Shown here: positions 22,356 through 35,700 of the stretch, piece after piece
Layout of the letters: every line of letters starts with the position of its first letter
Numbering within the stretch: the stretch's first letter is position 1
NCBI RefSeq assembly: GCF_001522545.3
Contig: NC_031799.1
Location: 37,741,278-37,805,277, forward strand
Direction of reading: 5' to 3'
Length of the DNA stretch: 64,000 nt
DNA from: Parus major
Lineage: Eukaryota > Chordata > Aves > Passeriformes > Paridae
Made by a program: the position numbers and the translations under genes
The notes under the pieces: model-generated
Told to the model about the DNA's origin: nothing
The model's input: only the letters and a program-made list of their open reading frames with translations
Database searches by the model: none

Positions 22356-25300
22356 TCCTGCACATTAAGCTTTTAACAGGCCCTAACAAAAGCCTAACAG
22401 AAAAAACCAACAAACATTATTGTTCATTTTATTCACAATTTTCTCTCAAGGTGGGTGTTTCTGTATTGAGTCACTGACAGAAGAATGTTGCAGAATCTAA
22501 CTGTAGTAAATAAAAGTCAACAACAACAAAAAAAATCTATTTCCAAACTTCCTGTAACTAAATCATTACAGGAAGTCATGTCTTTCCAAACGACACCTCC
22601 ATCTAGGAGATGCACCCAATGGTCCAGTTCACTGTATTCTATGACTGTATGTGGCTACAACAACACAGGCTTCTATATAGGTATGCCCTTGCCCTTAGGT
22701 TTCATTTACATGTTTCATAGGCAGCCCCCTCTGAATATAATACAGCATTTTGTAGGTTCTTTTTTTGCTCTTCCCATCCCTAATTCAGTCCTTTCCAAAC
22801 ATAGCAGTAATTTTAGTCTGAATAGCATTAGAAAGCCCATTGCTGGAGAATCTCCCACTTTCTTCACCAGGTCAACATCTAGTTAGGATCTTGGTGATTC
22901 TTTTCAGGATGTACCTTTTAGCTCTGAAAATGAATCTCAGATGAAAAATTAAAACTGTATCCATATAGTTAGGCAAGGATCATCACCTACTTTCTTGTGC
23001 TGCTTACTTTTCAGAGCAAAGGCAGACCATAACAAGGGGGTGGTCCTGCAGGTGGCCCCTCGGTGGGCATGCATTCATTCCTTGCCATACACTTTCTGTT
23101 GCAACTACAGAATAAAACACACCCTTTTGCTGACAGCTGTTTTCTGTCTGCAGCTTTGCTGGGAGGTGTTTGCAGCTGCTGCTGTCTCTGTGATTTCTCC
23201 TTTAGGAGGGAATTAGCTGTACCCTATTGTCCATGCCTCACACAAAACAGGGAAGGAAAAAGATCTTGAAACAAAGGTCTGATCAGATATGCAGCCTGAG
23301 CACATGGGCAGCTTGGGGAAACAAGGGGTAAGGAGCCCAAGGATTTCTGACATATAAAAAGGACATTATCAAAAAAGTTACATGGACCATTAAAATGTAT
23401 CATGTGGAGCACTGCAGCCAGCCAGTTCATCTCCACAGCTGATCAAAGTCTTGGGAACTGGTATTTGTACTACAGGAAATTTTAAGTGTTGGTTTGCAGG
23501 CTCCTCTGTATAGGGAGGTATGTGGGAGGAAACCATGGTGCTTTTGTATGAATCAACAAGCAGCTGAGTTATCATGAGCCATTATGTTCCAAAGGCTCTA
23601 TTAGTTTGGAGTTGATTCTTTCCATGCAGAAACTGGACTGTAAATATCTGGAAAATCCACACCTTCCAGGCCCTGTGCTGCAGGAAAAGTGCCAGCTGGC
23701 ACATGTGCATGCTGCAGCAGGTCTCACTTCCAGTACACATGATTTAAGAGAAGTAGTGTATGAAATATCTAAGGCTATTCAAACTCTCACCAGCAACTTA
23801 ATGGTATTTTATTTTGAAAAAACACTCACGTAATAATGTACTAAGGTAAGAGTAACATGAAAAAAGCCCATATACTGAGCACAAAACCATACTCTAAATC
23901 ACTGAAAACCCTATTCAACAACTAATTCTTAATATCTAAAAAGAAAATAAAATAATTCATCTTCTGGTCTTCTTCATAATGTATCTTGTAGTCTTTTAAA
24001 GCTATGAAATATCTACATTTGTGCTGACTACACAGTTCCCAGTATTCACAAGTCATGTCTGATGTCTTCTCTAACAGTCAAAGATTTCACCAGACATCTG
24101 AATAGACTCATTTCCCTTCTTGGCCTCAACTGCTGATGCCCAGACTAGTCAGAAGAAAAAAAATTGCAAGAAAGGACAAGGAAGCAACCAAATAGAGGAG
24201 CCTGACTTATCTAGAATTTCACAAGCGTACTGAATTTAGGCACATAAACAAAATGTAAAGTGAAAATATATACTGATATGGCTATGCTGGTTTGTTTCTT
24301 TGGACACAATATATTGGAAAATTTATTTTAAAATCTTAGCCAGCTTTTAGGCTGACATTTTATGTCAGTGCTTATATAGCAGTGCTTAAAGAAATCAAGA
24401 CATTTGCACAGTCTTTGGGAGACTAACTCCATTTGTCCATTTGCTGTGATTTAAACTAACTGCATATTTTCTGCACAAAATTTAGAATTCAAATTAAGGT
24501 CCTGACTCCTGCTGCTTATACCTGCTTTCCAGAAGAACAGCAGGCAATTGCTCTGTTACCTGAAAGCATGCAGAAATTGCAGTTCTGTTAAAAATTGCTG
24601 TTGCATGATCATCAGAAAGCGGAACTTAGTTTTCAACTGACACCACTTCAGCTTAGCACAGTAACCCAATAGTAATGCCCACAGTACAACCTGAAAAACC
24701 CTGCATTGCCCCCTTGCAGAGATGGCAGCTCTGCTGTCTTCTCACATGCCCCTGAGCAGCAGCTGGACCTTTTAGTTAATGTAGCTTGCTCTAGTCATCT
24801 GAAAACTGCCTCCTTCTCACAATCCAGGCTTTTCCTCTGGGCTTGTTGGGACTGGTGTCTCAGCACTGGAGCTCTCTTCTGAAACTCAGTCTGAGACATT
24901 TTATTCATGGGCCAATTTTGGCTGCTTTGCCACTGGCATCAACCCCAGCCATCCTGACTGGATCTAAACAGCCTAGTTTGAGAAGCTGGTGCTTGGCCCT
25001 ATAACATTTTTAACTTCATCTTTAATCCTGAAAGGACAGTGCTCATCATCTACCACACAGAAAAAAACATCCTTTCGTTTTTAACCTCAAGTCGTTTCTT
25101 CACAGGAACATTGCCCCACTTTGTTCTCATATTTGGTAGTGAAAGTTACTTGCTCTACAGCTGTACCTCCTTACAGTCAACTCTTCCAGGTAAAATAGAA
25201 CTAAAAATTAAAATATCTCAGCAACTGTCTTACTCCAGTCTGCATCTGTCTCTTGGTGCGCCTGAAACTCACCTGTTTAACTGCCAAGCATGACCAATTA

Positions 25301-25643
25301 AAGATTCATTCAGATTTATTCAGTTTTACACCTGAAAAGTACTTTACTTTTTTTTTATTGTTCCCTAACGTAGGGAACCACACTGCCCCTTATCCCTACA
25401 GCCATCTTTTTCCTCATAATATGGCAATATTACCCTGCAAAACTGGCATTAATATTTTGTAATTGCCACCACTTGTGCTGAAACCCATCAAGCCCTGTTT
25501 GCATTATAATCTCCTGTTGCTTTTGACTATACATGAAGGCTTTTTAATAAGCTTCCAGTTTTAGCTGAGGGAAAACATTGTTCCTGTTTGAGTATTAAAA
25601 AAATGCAATTATATGATATAATTGCTGAACTTTTTTTTTTCCT
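22356..25643. other. intergenic sequence between AOPEP and FANCC
   Basis: AT-rich and apparently unique. The longest open frame (133 codons at 22485-22886) has no recognisable domain. Nothing else supported. Confidence 0.6.
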
Positions 25644-26223
25644 TGTCATGGTTTAACCCTAGCAGCCAATCCCCATGCAAATGCTTGCTCACTCTCCCCT
25701 CAGCAGGATCAGAGAGAGAACTGGAAAGATAAATGTGAGAAAACTCAGAGGTTGAGATAAAGACAGTTTAATAGAGAAAGCAAAAGCCACACACACATGC
25801 AAAGCAAAACAAGGAATTAATTCACTGCTTCCCATGGGCAGGCAGGTGTTCAGCCATTTCCAGGACAGCAGGGCCCCATCACATGTAATGGTGCCTTGGG
25901 AAGACAAACACTGCACTTCAAATGTTCCCCATTCCTGTGTCTTCCCCCACTTTGTACATGGAGCATGATGTCATATGGTCTGGACTATCCCTTTGGTCAG
26001 TTTGAGTCACCTGTCCTGCTGTGTCCTGTCCCAACCTCCTTGCACCCCCAAATTCCTCCCCAGCATGGCTCTGTGGAAAGCAGAAAAGGCCCTGGTTCTG
26101 TGAAAGCCCTGCTCAGCAGTAACAAAAACATCTCTTATATTATCCACCCTGTGTTTAACACATATCCACAACAGCCTCACACCAGCCTCTGAGAAGGAAA
26201 TTATCAAAGCCTAAACCAGTGTA
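25644..26223. mobile_element. solo LTR of an avian endogenous retrovirus
   Basis: About 580 bp beginning tgtcatggtttaaccctag and ending near aagcctaaaccagtgta. Internal landmarks of the family are gttgagataaagacagttta, gcaaaacaaggaattaattc, gggcaggcaggtgttcagcc and gatgtcatatggtctgg. I know this LTR type as abundant in passerines and other Neoaves. No internal viral genes and no second LTR are present. Target-site duplications were not recognised, and the exact 3' boundary is uncertain. Confidence 0.8.
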
Positions 26224-29200
26224 CTTCTTGACACAGATGAAGAGTCAGATAAACAATCACAAGATTTTGTTTTATACAAGAATAGGGAGGCCCATCCTAC
26301 TGACAGCTCCTGCACACACCTTCTCCCCAGCACTTACCTCTCTTTTCTTCAGTCAAATCACAAGAATGTAAATTTCTTACAGGAGGGAGGGAGGGATTAG
26401 AAAGCATCCAGACTAGAAAATAGTCCAGTCTTTCTTAGTTCCTAAGCTAGCTGATTCACTATTACCATTATGAAGCAATGCCAGCATCAGCAGAAGGGTA
26501 GATGTGACACAGAGAAAAGCTCTACGTCACAGCTCAGTGCTAAAAGCTGGTGTAGCTTTTTGAGTGTTTTTGAGTCAAGAGCATTCAGCATCAAAACCAC
26601 AGGTTTATAACATGCAAAACCCAAAAAATATTCCCCCATTTGTTTTGAAAAACAACTATTAAAAACTTGTGCTTTTTGGTTGTTTTAGAGGTGTAAGGAC
26701 CCAGTGCAGTCAGGAAGTCCTCCTTCTGAATGGTTCTTCCTCCTGCTTACTCTCTGAATGTCTGAAAAATCAAGAGCTAAACTATCTTTCAGATTCAGAA
26801 AAGAAAACGGAATTGATAGGAAAATTATGAAAATGGTACAGCAGGATGTCACTTTTTGTACTTTCTTTAAATGCATGTGGATTTTAGACTCTACAATGCA
26901 TTTTGAAGCACTGTCCCACAGCAGTGATAACCATTTAAGTGGTGCACCAACTGGGCTGTTCAAATGCATGATTTTTGAAGCAGAGGAGGGAGAGCATTGA
27001 TACCAAATTCTGTTCTTTCATTCTTCTACAACAAGTTTGCCAGATCTGAAGAAATCAGCAGGGAACAATTGACTTACAGATTTCTGTGTGGTTAGACACA
27101 GAAAGTCTGTGAGTGAAGGATCTCAGCAGAAAAATAGATATTCAGCCCATACTTGATTTTATATGCAAGTTCTTAAACTTTGCTATATGATGTTTACATA
27201 GGCTTAGGGTATTCCACTTTAGAAAGAAAAACAACAAAAGAAAAGAGACTGGATCTACCATTTGTCCATTCATCTTGGATCCTGGCCAGAAAGGGAGAGA
27301 AGGAAAAAAAAAGGCAATGCTTCTGCCTAAAGAGTAGATGCATCTGAGAGCTTGTTCTGCCAATACAATTAGTAGGAGAACTCATGAAATCAAGATCAGA
27401 AGAGCCATGATGAAAAATAGTCAACAGCTGTCATCTGAAGACTTTAAATCCCAATGAAATTATCTTTCCAAATGAGATGTTACTGCTTAATTGCAGGGTT
27501 TGGGCTTGACATTTTCTCAGTATCCACTCATGTTCAAACCACTCAAAGAAAACAGCTACAGCAATTCAGTCTGGCCTGAAAAGTGTGCTGTGCAGCAAAT
27601 TGCTCAGCACTGGCCATTTGTACTTCAGAAAAGAAGCAAACACACAAGACAAGAAAGTTGAAACGTAATAGTGAGGTCTGCAATGAACTTGGAGAAGTTT
27701 TCTGGTCTATGAAAAAAACATTGGTACTTCCTTCATGTTTCCAGAAAAGATGCTATTGGTCCTCCCTGCTAGAAGCTCACAAAGTGCCAGAATTCAGAGA
27801 TATGTATCACTGATTTCCATCTTATAAATTAATCCTGTGTCATATTTCAAGGCTTCTCTCCTCTTCCATGGAATCTGATACTGACTTTTCCTCTATTCAC
27901 AGACATCTGAAGCTGATATGGAAGTGCAGCACAGTCATGAGACTGAAAGCACTTAAACACTTAGTGGTAGTCTCTACAGGGAACAATGGTACAGATGGGA
28001 AATCTGTATCACCAGCTAACATTACAAGTAGTTTCCAAGTTAGTTGGAAATAAGAACGCTGAAGTCCTGTTTTCAAAAACCTCTACATAAATAGAAGTTA
28101 TGGCATCATTAGTCAAAACAAACAGAAGCTGCTTTTTCATATGTGAAATATTAAGGGAACTTTTAACAGTAGCAGGCAAATGACATATTGCATGCACCTG
28201 TTTTGGAAGCCTCAAAATAAACCCACAAGCTAAGAAATAAAATGTTAAGGACTGAACTGTACATGTAGGCTAACTGGCACAAACACATGAGACATCTCAA
28301 CAGTGTAATTCACATAACCAAGAATATGTAAAAAACTTAATCTCTTCAGGATGGCATTTATGCATCTGCAAAAGTTCATGTGACTAACATATTTTTATTG
28401 AAAAGGATAGAAAAGAGGTCATTGTTTCTGAGGGTCTACTTTTTTATTACATGAGTCTATCATCTGACAGTACAGAAGAGAAGAAAGAGGCTTTAAAAGT
28501 AGCAAGAGATGTGAAGCTAGTTAAATATGCAGACCTATTAAAGACATTACTGCTGGATTTTTTTGCTGCTACTTGTTGATACACAGGTTAATGGAATATC
28601 ACGTATGGAATTTTTACTTCCTAATTCTATCAGTATTGAATATAAAAATCACAGCTAAATTCCTACAGCTGAGTTTCAAACATGTTGGGTTTTATCTTTG
28701 TTGTCACTCCCTCCCTTCACACACATGCAAGAATATAGAATGCGAACTAAAGCACCGTCCTTGCCTATGAACTACATCACTACAACTCAGCTAGAGCCAG
28801 CTGACATTTCAGGTTTTTGTTTCTGTGGCAGACAGCAGTGCAACACTTATCCTAGCTGGCTCCTGGCAGCTCAGACAACAGTGAGCACACTCAAGCCATC
28901 AGAAAGATCTTGTGAGGTTCATTCCTTTCCAGCAACCAGACAGCTGGTTAAAGGAAGATGGCCAGTGCAAGGAAGGGAAACACCTCTGTGGCACTCACTA
29001 GTGAACAGACCAACTAACAGCAAATTCCCAGAATAAGCTGCTCTCTGCTAGGACAGCAAATGGAATGTCTACCATGAGCATATCTTTTAAATCCAGGCAA
29101 GCATTTAAGAAAAGACTGTATCACAAGTAAGGAAAACTTGCCAGAGAAGTGGATTTAAGCAGGCCCACATCTGAACACTGCAATGAATTAAGTGCTCATG

Positions 29201-31989
29201 GGATGCCTCTAGCACTCAGCTACACTGGCTTAACTAGTAGTGTTGCCCAACAAAACATGCTGGTTGTTTAAGAAAGCCATTGCAGGCCATCAGGAAAGCA
29301 AAAAAAAATTCAAGCACGTGCTCTGTGTGCTTGTGGAGCACTCCTCTCAAAACATTCCAGGGTTTGACTTTTCAAACTTGGTTCTAGTAGAAAACTGCCT
29401 TTCTACGTCTGAAATTTTCATGCTTCTTATATCACAGGGAAATCTATGTTTTAATGGAGTATGACATTACTCATTCACACAGAACATTATGTACTTTATT
29501 CTGACATCAGATAATACAGCAATGAAATGGTATAAATCTGATTTAACGGTGTTTCGTTTAGTAACTGCAAGCTGTGCTAGGTGCTTTATCCTGCATTTCT
29601 ATAATACTAATGCTTCAGAATTTTTCTGAATTGTAACCCTGCCAAGCCAAACATATACCACAGACTTCAGCTCACTGAAACAAATATTACCTCTGTCTAT
29701 TAACAACTCTTGGCACTCACAATGCTGAGAGTACAGAAACTTAATCACAAATGCTAGAAGTAACAGATTAAATGTTACTGTCAGCTAAATTGCAGTATCT
29801 GACAATACATGACAAAATAAAATACATTCTGCTTTGTATAGGCACTGTACTGAGATCCTGATCAAATAAAAGCCACAGAAATGACCTTTTTTTCTGCCTG
29901 AAGAAAATCCACATAAACCATGCTGCAAAGTTTGCAGAATTCAAAAAGCTCTAACTTAGCAGTCTTAGACTGCAAAGAAGCATAATCAACAAAGAAGTAA
30001 AATTTACTGTCTGTATTCTTATAAAAAAAAAAATAACAAACCTTGAAACAGAACAATTTTGTAACGTTCTCTATGTTCAGTGTACTGTCCAGGACCGGGG
30101 TGTGTGCTGTGGACAGAATGCAAGGGAACAACCTACTTGAAGTCCGATTTCAGGACTTATTGACTGGTTCAGCAAAAAAATACAGCCTTGAAGGCTCCAA
30201 AGAACATTTCCAGAAAGCAGCAATTACAGAGGAAAAGATGCACATTGGATGGATAATGCAGAAACCACCATATGAGAAATCTTCCATTACTCAAATTGCT
30301 CTGTAGCCTTCCACTGGCAAACTAACAAATGTAGCTTCAACATCCCACAAAATCACAGCTTATATCAAAGTTAGATCATAATTCAAGCATAGTGAAAGAG
30401 TAAGGAAAAAGAAATGCCAATGATTTGTAACAACTATGCTAAAAAGAGAAAAAAAAAAGCCAGTACAGATGCATCTTTTTTAAGTTACAGACAGCATCAG
30501 TTAGGTTTCTTCCTTAGAGCCTCCTGAAACAAGCAAACTCTCCTTAATATTTAAATCATTCTGTTTTTCTCAAGAAGCCAAACACAGGAAAACATGAATG
30601 TACCAATTCACTACTAATTCTGGATTTTTACTACTTTCATTGTACATTCCTTTCCTGCATTAATTGATTTATCCTTCTTTATCAGCATATTGGTTTTATT
30701 AAAGGAAGTTAGAAGAATTTTCATGCATTTTTTCAGTGGGAAAATAAAAACACTGATAAAGAAAAGATACTGGCCCCAAAACTGCCCTACACCTCTAAAC
30801 ATAATACCCATACCATTCACCTAATTAATCTGCAAGAAACAGATATTGCAATTCTTTGCTAATCTTTCTTCTATGTAGTTAAAATTACATATAGGCACAA
30901 TATGGAGAAAACACAACCAAAGAGGCTCATATCCAGCAACCAGATTAGACATTAAACAAAAACAAAACAAAAAACCCCAAACAAAAATAGTCCTTCTTCC
31001 TTTGGGTTAAAATTTCAGATTGTTTATCATACTAATTTATCATTCTAAATAGAGGCACTCCACATCTGTTTTCACTAGACAAATACTTCTGAGTTCATGA
31101 CCAAAAAATAATTTAGTTTAATCCAATATTTTTCAGTTATGGTATTCAGGGAACAGGAAACTGGGTTGCTTGATTTTACTTCTTTAGATAAGTGTGGCTA
31201 CTAACATCAGAAAAATTGCTATATATTTCTTTCTGAATTTGTATTTAAAAATATTTTTAATTCAAAAATGAGGAAAAAACTCTTTTCTTTGCAGACATAC
31301 ATTAAGTGTTTGTTATTTTTTCACTAGCAAACAGACTAAGAGGGCACATAACTTCCACAATATGACTCACTGGGAACAAAATTGTAAGAAATCAGTTAAC
31401 AGCATAACAGAAAATATCTTTCCACTTCTTACAGCCAAGGGACACTAAGTACACTGTTTTTCTTTCCCCTTGCTCAAAAACAAATGCTACATTCAAAAAG
31501 CTTTATTAATTCAAGATACATATCTTGGATTTTATAGGTAACTATAGTATTCCAGGTAGCATCTTTGAATAGCACAGCATAGGCACTGGAATTACAGATA
31601 AGAAATACAGGAGAACAAATTACTGAGAAAAGTTAGGATGCTCTGTCACTACTATTTTCTATGCTTTTTTTCCTAGTTAAGCTAAAGACAGGTTCACAAA
31701 ATGTCTTGCAAAAAACACTTTCCGAGGGGTAAAAAACACAAGCCATAACCTGTCTATTCTTCTTGCATATTTTTTATCTCTTGTCCATGCAGGAGAGAAA
31801 AAACTAAACAAAGAAGTAAGCAAATTACTGCTGGACACAAAAATAAAGGCAGTGAGTTGCAACCTTTACAGGAAATCTGTCCCTTCAAACAGGAAAATGT
31901 CCTTATGCCTCTGCTTCACTTGCCCTCTTTTGTCTGAATAAAAACCCCATATTTCTTAAATGAATAAATAACAGCATCAGTCACAGCAC
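26224..31989. other. intergenic sequence downstream of FANCC
   Basis: AT-rich with several A-runs (for example 30955-30990). No gene or repeat family recognised. It may include extended FANCC 3' UTR if distal poly(A) sites are used. Confidence 0.55.
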
Positions 31990-32647
31990 ACTGTTAAGTG
32001 GACTTTATTCCAAGCAATTTTATGCCTGCAGTATCTGTTGACAAAGACCAGCTATTGGTATAGTACTTAGAGGAGAACACTGTCCTGTGAAAGCTGCAAT
32101 ATTGAAAAAAAACACACATTTAACAAATCTGGGAAGAGTTTCATTTTGGAAACATTTTCAAAAAGAAGGAAAGAGTTCAGGAAACATCACTCACTGATTT
32201 CCTGAGAACACCATGAATCACTTGAGATCATCGTTAGTCTCATAAAAGCAGAAGCATAGAACAAAACATTTTAGTAACAACTTCCCAAACAAGCAATTGG
32301 ATATTACTTGCTTAAAAAACCCACATGAGTAATTTGGGAGAAAAACTGATCCTCAGCCAAATAAACAATAAGGAGATAAGTGAACTACTTTAAATTATGT
32401 AGGTCTCTTGTTACAAAAGATACTCAGAACAAAACTTTCAAGCATCTTTACTGTTACGTTTCAAAAGATGAACATTTTCAAACAACAGGTTATTTTTCAA
32501 TATAGATGAGAGAATGTAAGTTAGCAGCTATAGCTTATGTAGGTATATTTCTGCCCTTGGTAACCTGCAGTGCCAGGTGCTAATGGAAGTCTGACACCCA
32601 GATAAAGACCTGATTTGTTGGTTTGATAAATAGATGACATTAAAATT
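31990..32647 (-). other. FANCC: FANCC 3' UTR (predicted)
   Basis: Sequence between the FANCC stop and the first good poly(A) site, about 660 nt, AT-rich, with no coding potential. Longer 3' UTRs are possible because further TTTATT (AATAAA on this strand) occurs at about 31502 and beyond. Confidence 0.55.
32004..32009 (-). terminator. FANCC poly(A) signal
   Basis: On the - strand this reads AATAAA. It is followed after about 12 bases by cttaaca and then a GT-rich element (gtgtgctgtgactgatg), the usual arrangement for cleavage near 31990. It lies about 640 nt past the stop. Confidence 0.65.
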
Positions 32648-32791
32648 CTAAACTTTCCATGGAAGTTTTTCAAGAAGTTCATTCAGCAGCTTCACAGTCC
32701 TTTGGTTTTCTTCTCCACTATTGTTAAATCTGTATGCAGTACGGATAAGAAGGTTATAAACTTCTTTGCTTGTATCAGTTATCTCAGCAAT
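32648..32791 (-). CDS. FANCC: FANCC exon 15, C-terminus and stop
   Basis: The coding part is 144 bp including TAG at 32648-32650, the human length. It encodes [20 protein letters not shown] and ends [13 protein letters not shown]. The acceptor is gtttcctttcag. The leucine four residues before the C-terminal valine matches human L554. Confidence 0.95.
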   Translation of the reverse strand: MAEITDTSKEVYNLLIRTAYRFNNSGEENQRTVKLLNELLEKLPWKV

Positions 32792-35700
32792 CTGAAAGGA
32801 AACACAAAAGGTTAAATTAGGCAATTATGTTGCTAAATACTAAGAATTCTTCAAAATACTTGCAAGAAAACCGGATTTTTTCCCTCACCACTGCACATCT
32901 GAGAACCAACTTCTGCCCAAGGTATCTCTTTTCATACATCCCAGTGGAGCGAAGCAACTCTGAGATTTCTGTTGTTGTCTCAAATTTAAGTGTAACAAAT
33001 CAAGAGGCCAGAAAGTTTTTAAACGGAAACACAAATGGATAGACAGTATAACCATTTGTAAGTCATTGCCATAGAAAAGAACTAAAAGCACATGAAGGTT
33101 CTGTGTGTATCTGGGGGGACAATTCAATTCTGTAAAGCTTTCAAAAGTGGAAATAAATACCTCCCCCAAAAGATGACAAAAAAACAGGACAAGACCCTAA
33201 GTTGCAATTTTTGCAGATCAGGAGGGCCTTGACTCCTCATTATCTGTGTTAAAACCACAGTTTACTGCGCTAAAACAAACCACAGCCATGCATCCCAAAC
33301 CAGTTCCACACTTCTGCCTTTCATACATTGTCTTTAGTCCTTTTCCAACCACATGGAGAGCCTTGCTACACTCTGGTGATTATACAGATACAGTCAAAGT
33401 TAATCAGACTGATAAACCAACAAACTGGTCTACAACAGCTCATGACCACTCTGCTCCAGGAAATATTCAGAGTTTTGAAAGTTAGTTATATTGCTATCTA
33501 TAAAGAAGCTGAAGAGTGCCTTTGGTTCCCCTGGAGGAATTTAAAGTAGCAGGCTAGTACATTACATCATGAAGAGAATCTAGAAATAGCAGTCTGTAAG
33601 AATATATACAAACCCCCCCTGAACTTTGTTACATTCTTATGCTGAGAAGAAGATTGATCATTTGTGAACTTGCATCCTAGGATGTGAGAAATACCTTAGC
33701 CCTTCTTGAAGAGGAAAATGCTATGTCTTTTTAGTCAGCCAGCTGTGTCACAAAGTCAGATGCCTTACATGTGCCATATACTCTATACAGGTCTTTACAT
33801 AAGACCACGCTGCTGCTGAGTGGAAAAACTTTTGGAACTACTGAAACTACATACTAGCCCTGGACCTGCTTGCATAGGAGGCATGCACTTCTTACAAGAA
33901 TATGGTTTGATAGTAAGGAATAGACTTATAATCCTACACTGAAATAGCACTGTTTATCTTAAGAGACAAGAACACATTTTAAAGCTTGCACCAATATATC
34001 TGAAGGCTCTCATCACCAACAGGAAGATACTGTGGCAAGCCTTTTACCCCTCTTCATCTTATTCTACACCCTAAGAGACACTGTCTTAGCTCTTCATTCT
34101 CTTCTTCTCCCTCAATTACCACACTGTTTTCCTCACTGGCTTTGCCAACACCAAGGTTCTGCCACATCAATTGTAACCAGCTGTTCCACCCGATGGCGAA
34201 CAGCGAGAAGAGAGTTCCATCGTGTCTGCAGTAGCTGGATAACTTAAGGATTGATTTTTTACGGGAAAATCAAAATGTCTGCACATGCTATCTATACCAT
34301 GTGTAAATGAACTGTAGGTATCCCTTCACTGCAAGCTATGACTTCAGCTGTCTCGGCATCTGTATAGTGACAACAGCAGCTCTGGCAGTGAGATCAAGAA
34401 GTGAGTGTAAAATATTTTGACTGTAGCTGAAATAGATATGTAGCAGGTTAGATATGGCTGCTGCAGTCACAATCTCCCTTAATTCTCTGTTATGTGTTTT
34501 CTTTATTAAGTAGTAGAAACTTAAAAATAGTAAAATAAATATGTATTTAAGTTAACCTGAAAAAAAAGGGAAGAAATACTTACATGGTAAATACATTCCT
34601 GGGCAATCTTATGTCCACCAGTTGAGAAGAGCAAAAAGTTGGTCAGAAGATGTGTTGTGAGACGCTGGTTACAACACTGCTCTATGCCTGTTATCCTGTG
34701 TACAGCAGCCTCCAGGTCTTTGACAGAAAGGTCTGCACAGCTGAACACCATCATTAGATTATTGTAGACTGCTTGAGCTTCTACCTGTAGGAAATAATTT
34801 CAAAGGATGCAGGATCAGAGAAGAATGAAGGTCAAATCTATGGTATTTTACTTATAATTTATTTAGTAAAAGAAAACTGAATCCTCAGAGAAACTCAAAC
34901 ACAAAAAAAAGTTTGAATTTAACCAGCAGGAAAACCAGGGAAGGAAGAGCTGTAACAAATTTCTTCTACACTGATTCACACACACAAAGGTGGACAGAAT
35001 AGACTTTTTTTTTCCCCTTTGCTCTTACAAATGAAGCAGACAGGGCTCCAAGCCAGGATTTTACCTTTTTAATAATATAAGGAAATGGAGAAAGTCCCTT
35101 AGAAGAACATGGTCCGATTTTTGCATTGTGGGAAAAAGAACAAAGGCTCCTCAAGGGCTCATTTCAGTATTGCTGCTGTAAATCAGCTGAATCCCCATGC
35201 ATCCTGACCTTGCCTGATAAAATGTTCTGGTAAGAATGTGTGCTTCAACCTCTTCCTGTTTTGTTTTCAACTTATGTTTTTATGCTGTGAGCCAGACAAT
35301 AAAACCTAACTTCCACTGGGGCTAGGAAGCAGAAGATTTTGGCAGCTCTAGAGAAAGAACTATAAGCAACTACTGCTAAAAAATCCTAATAATAATTCTG
35401 TTCACTGTATTAAAAATTAACGGAAAAAACTTGTAGACAGAATGCAAATGAGTATCAGCTGGTACACCAGAAAAATACACCACTGCAGACCCAAAGAAAA
35501 ATAACACCTGCTACTCAAGGAAAAAAACTTGGGAAAAACACTGGGACAATTTTTTTCAGGTATTTATCTGACGCTGACCTACCCTTTTAACAATTTCACT
35601 TAATATAGTCAGAAGAAGCTGCTATTCTTGCATTAAATCCACAACCACATGTAAACTACAAATGATACCATGATCTACAGAAAGGTAACTGGAATTCCTC

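Noticed and set aside
22485..22886. 133-codon open frame in the intergenic space
   Set aside because: Low-complexity start, no domain, no splice or family evidence.
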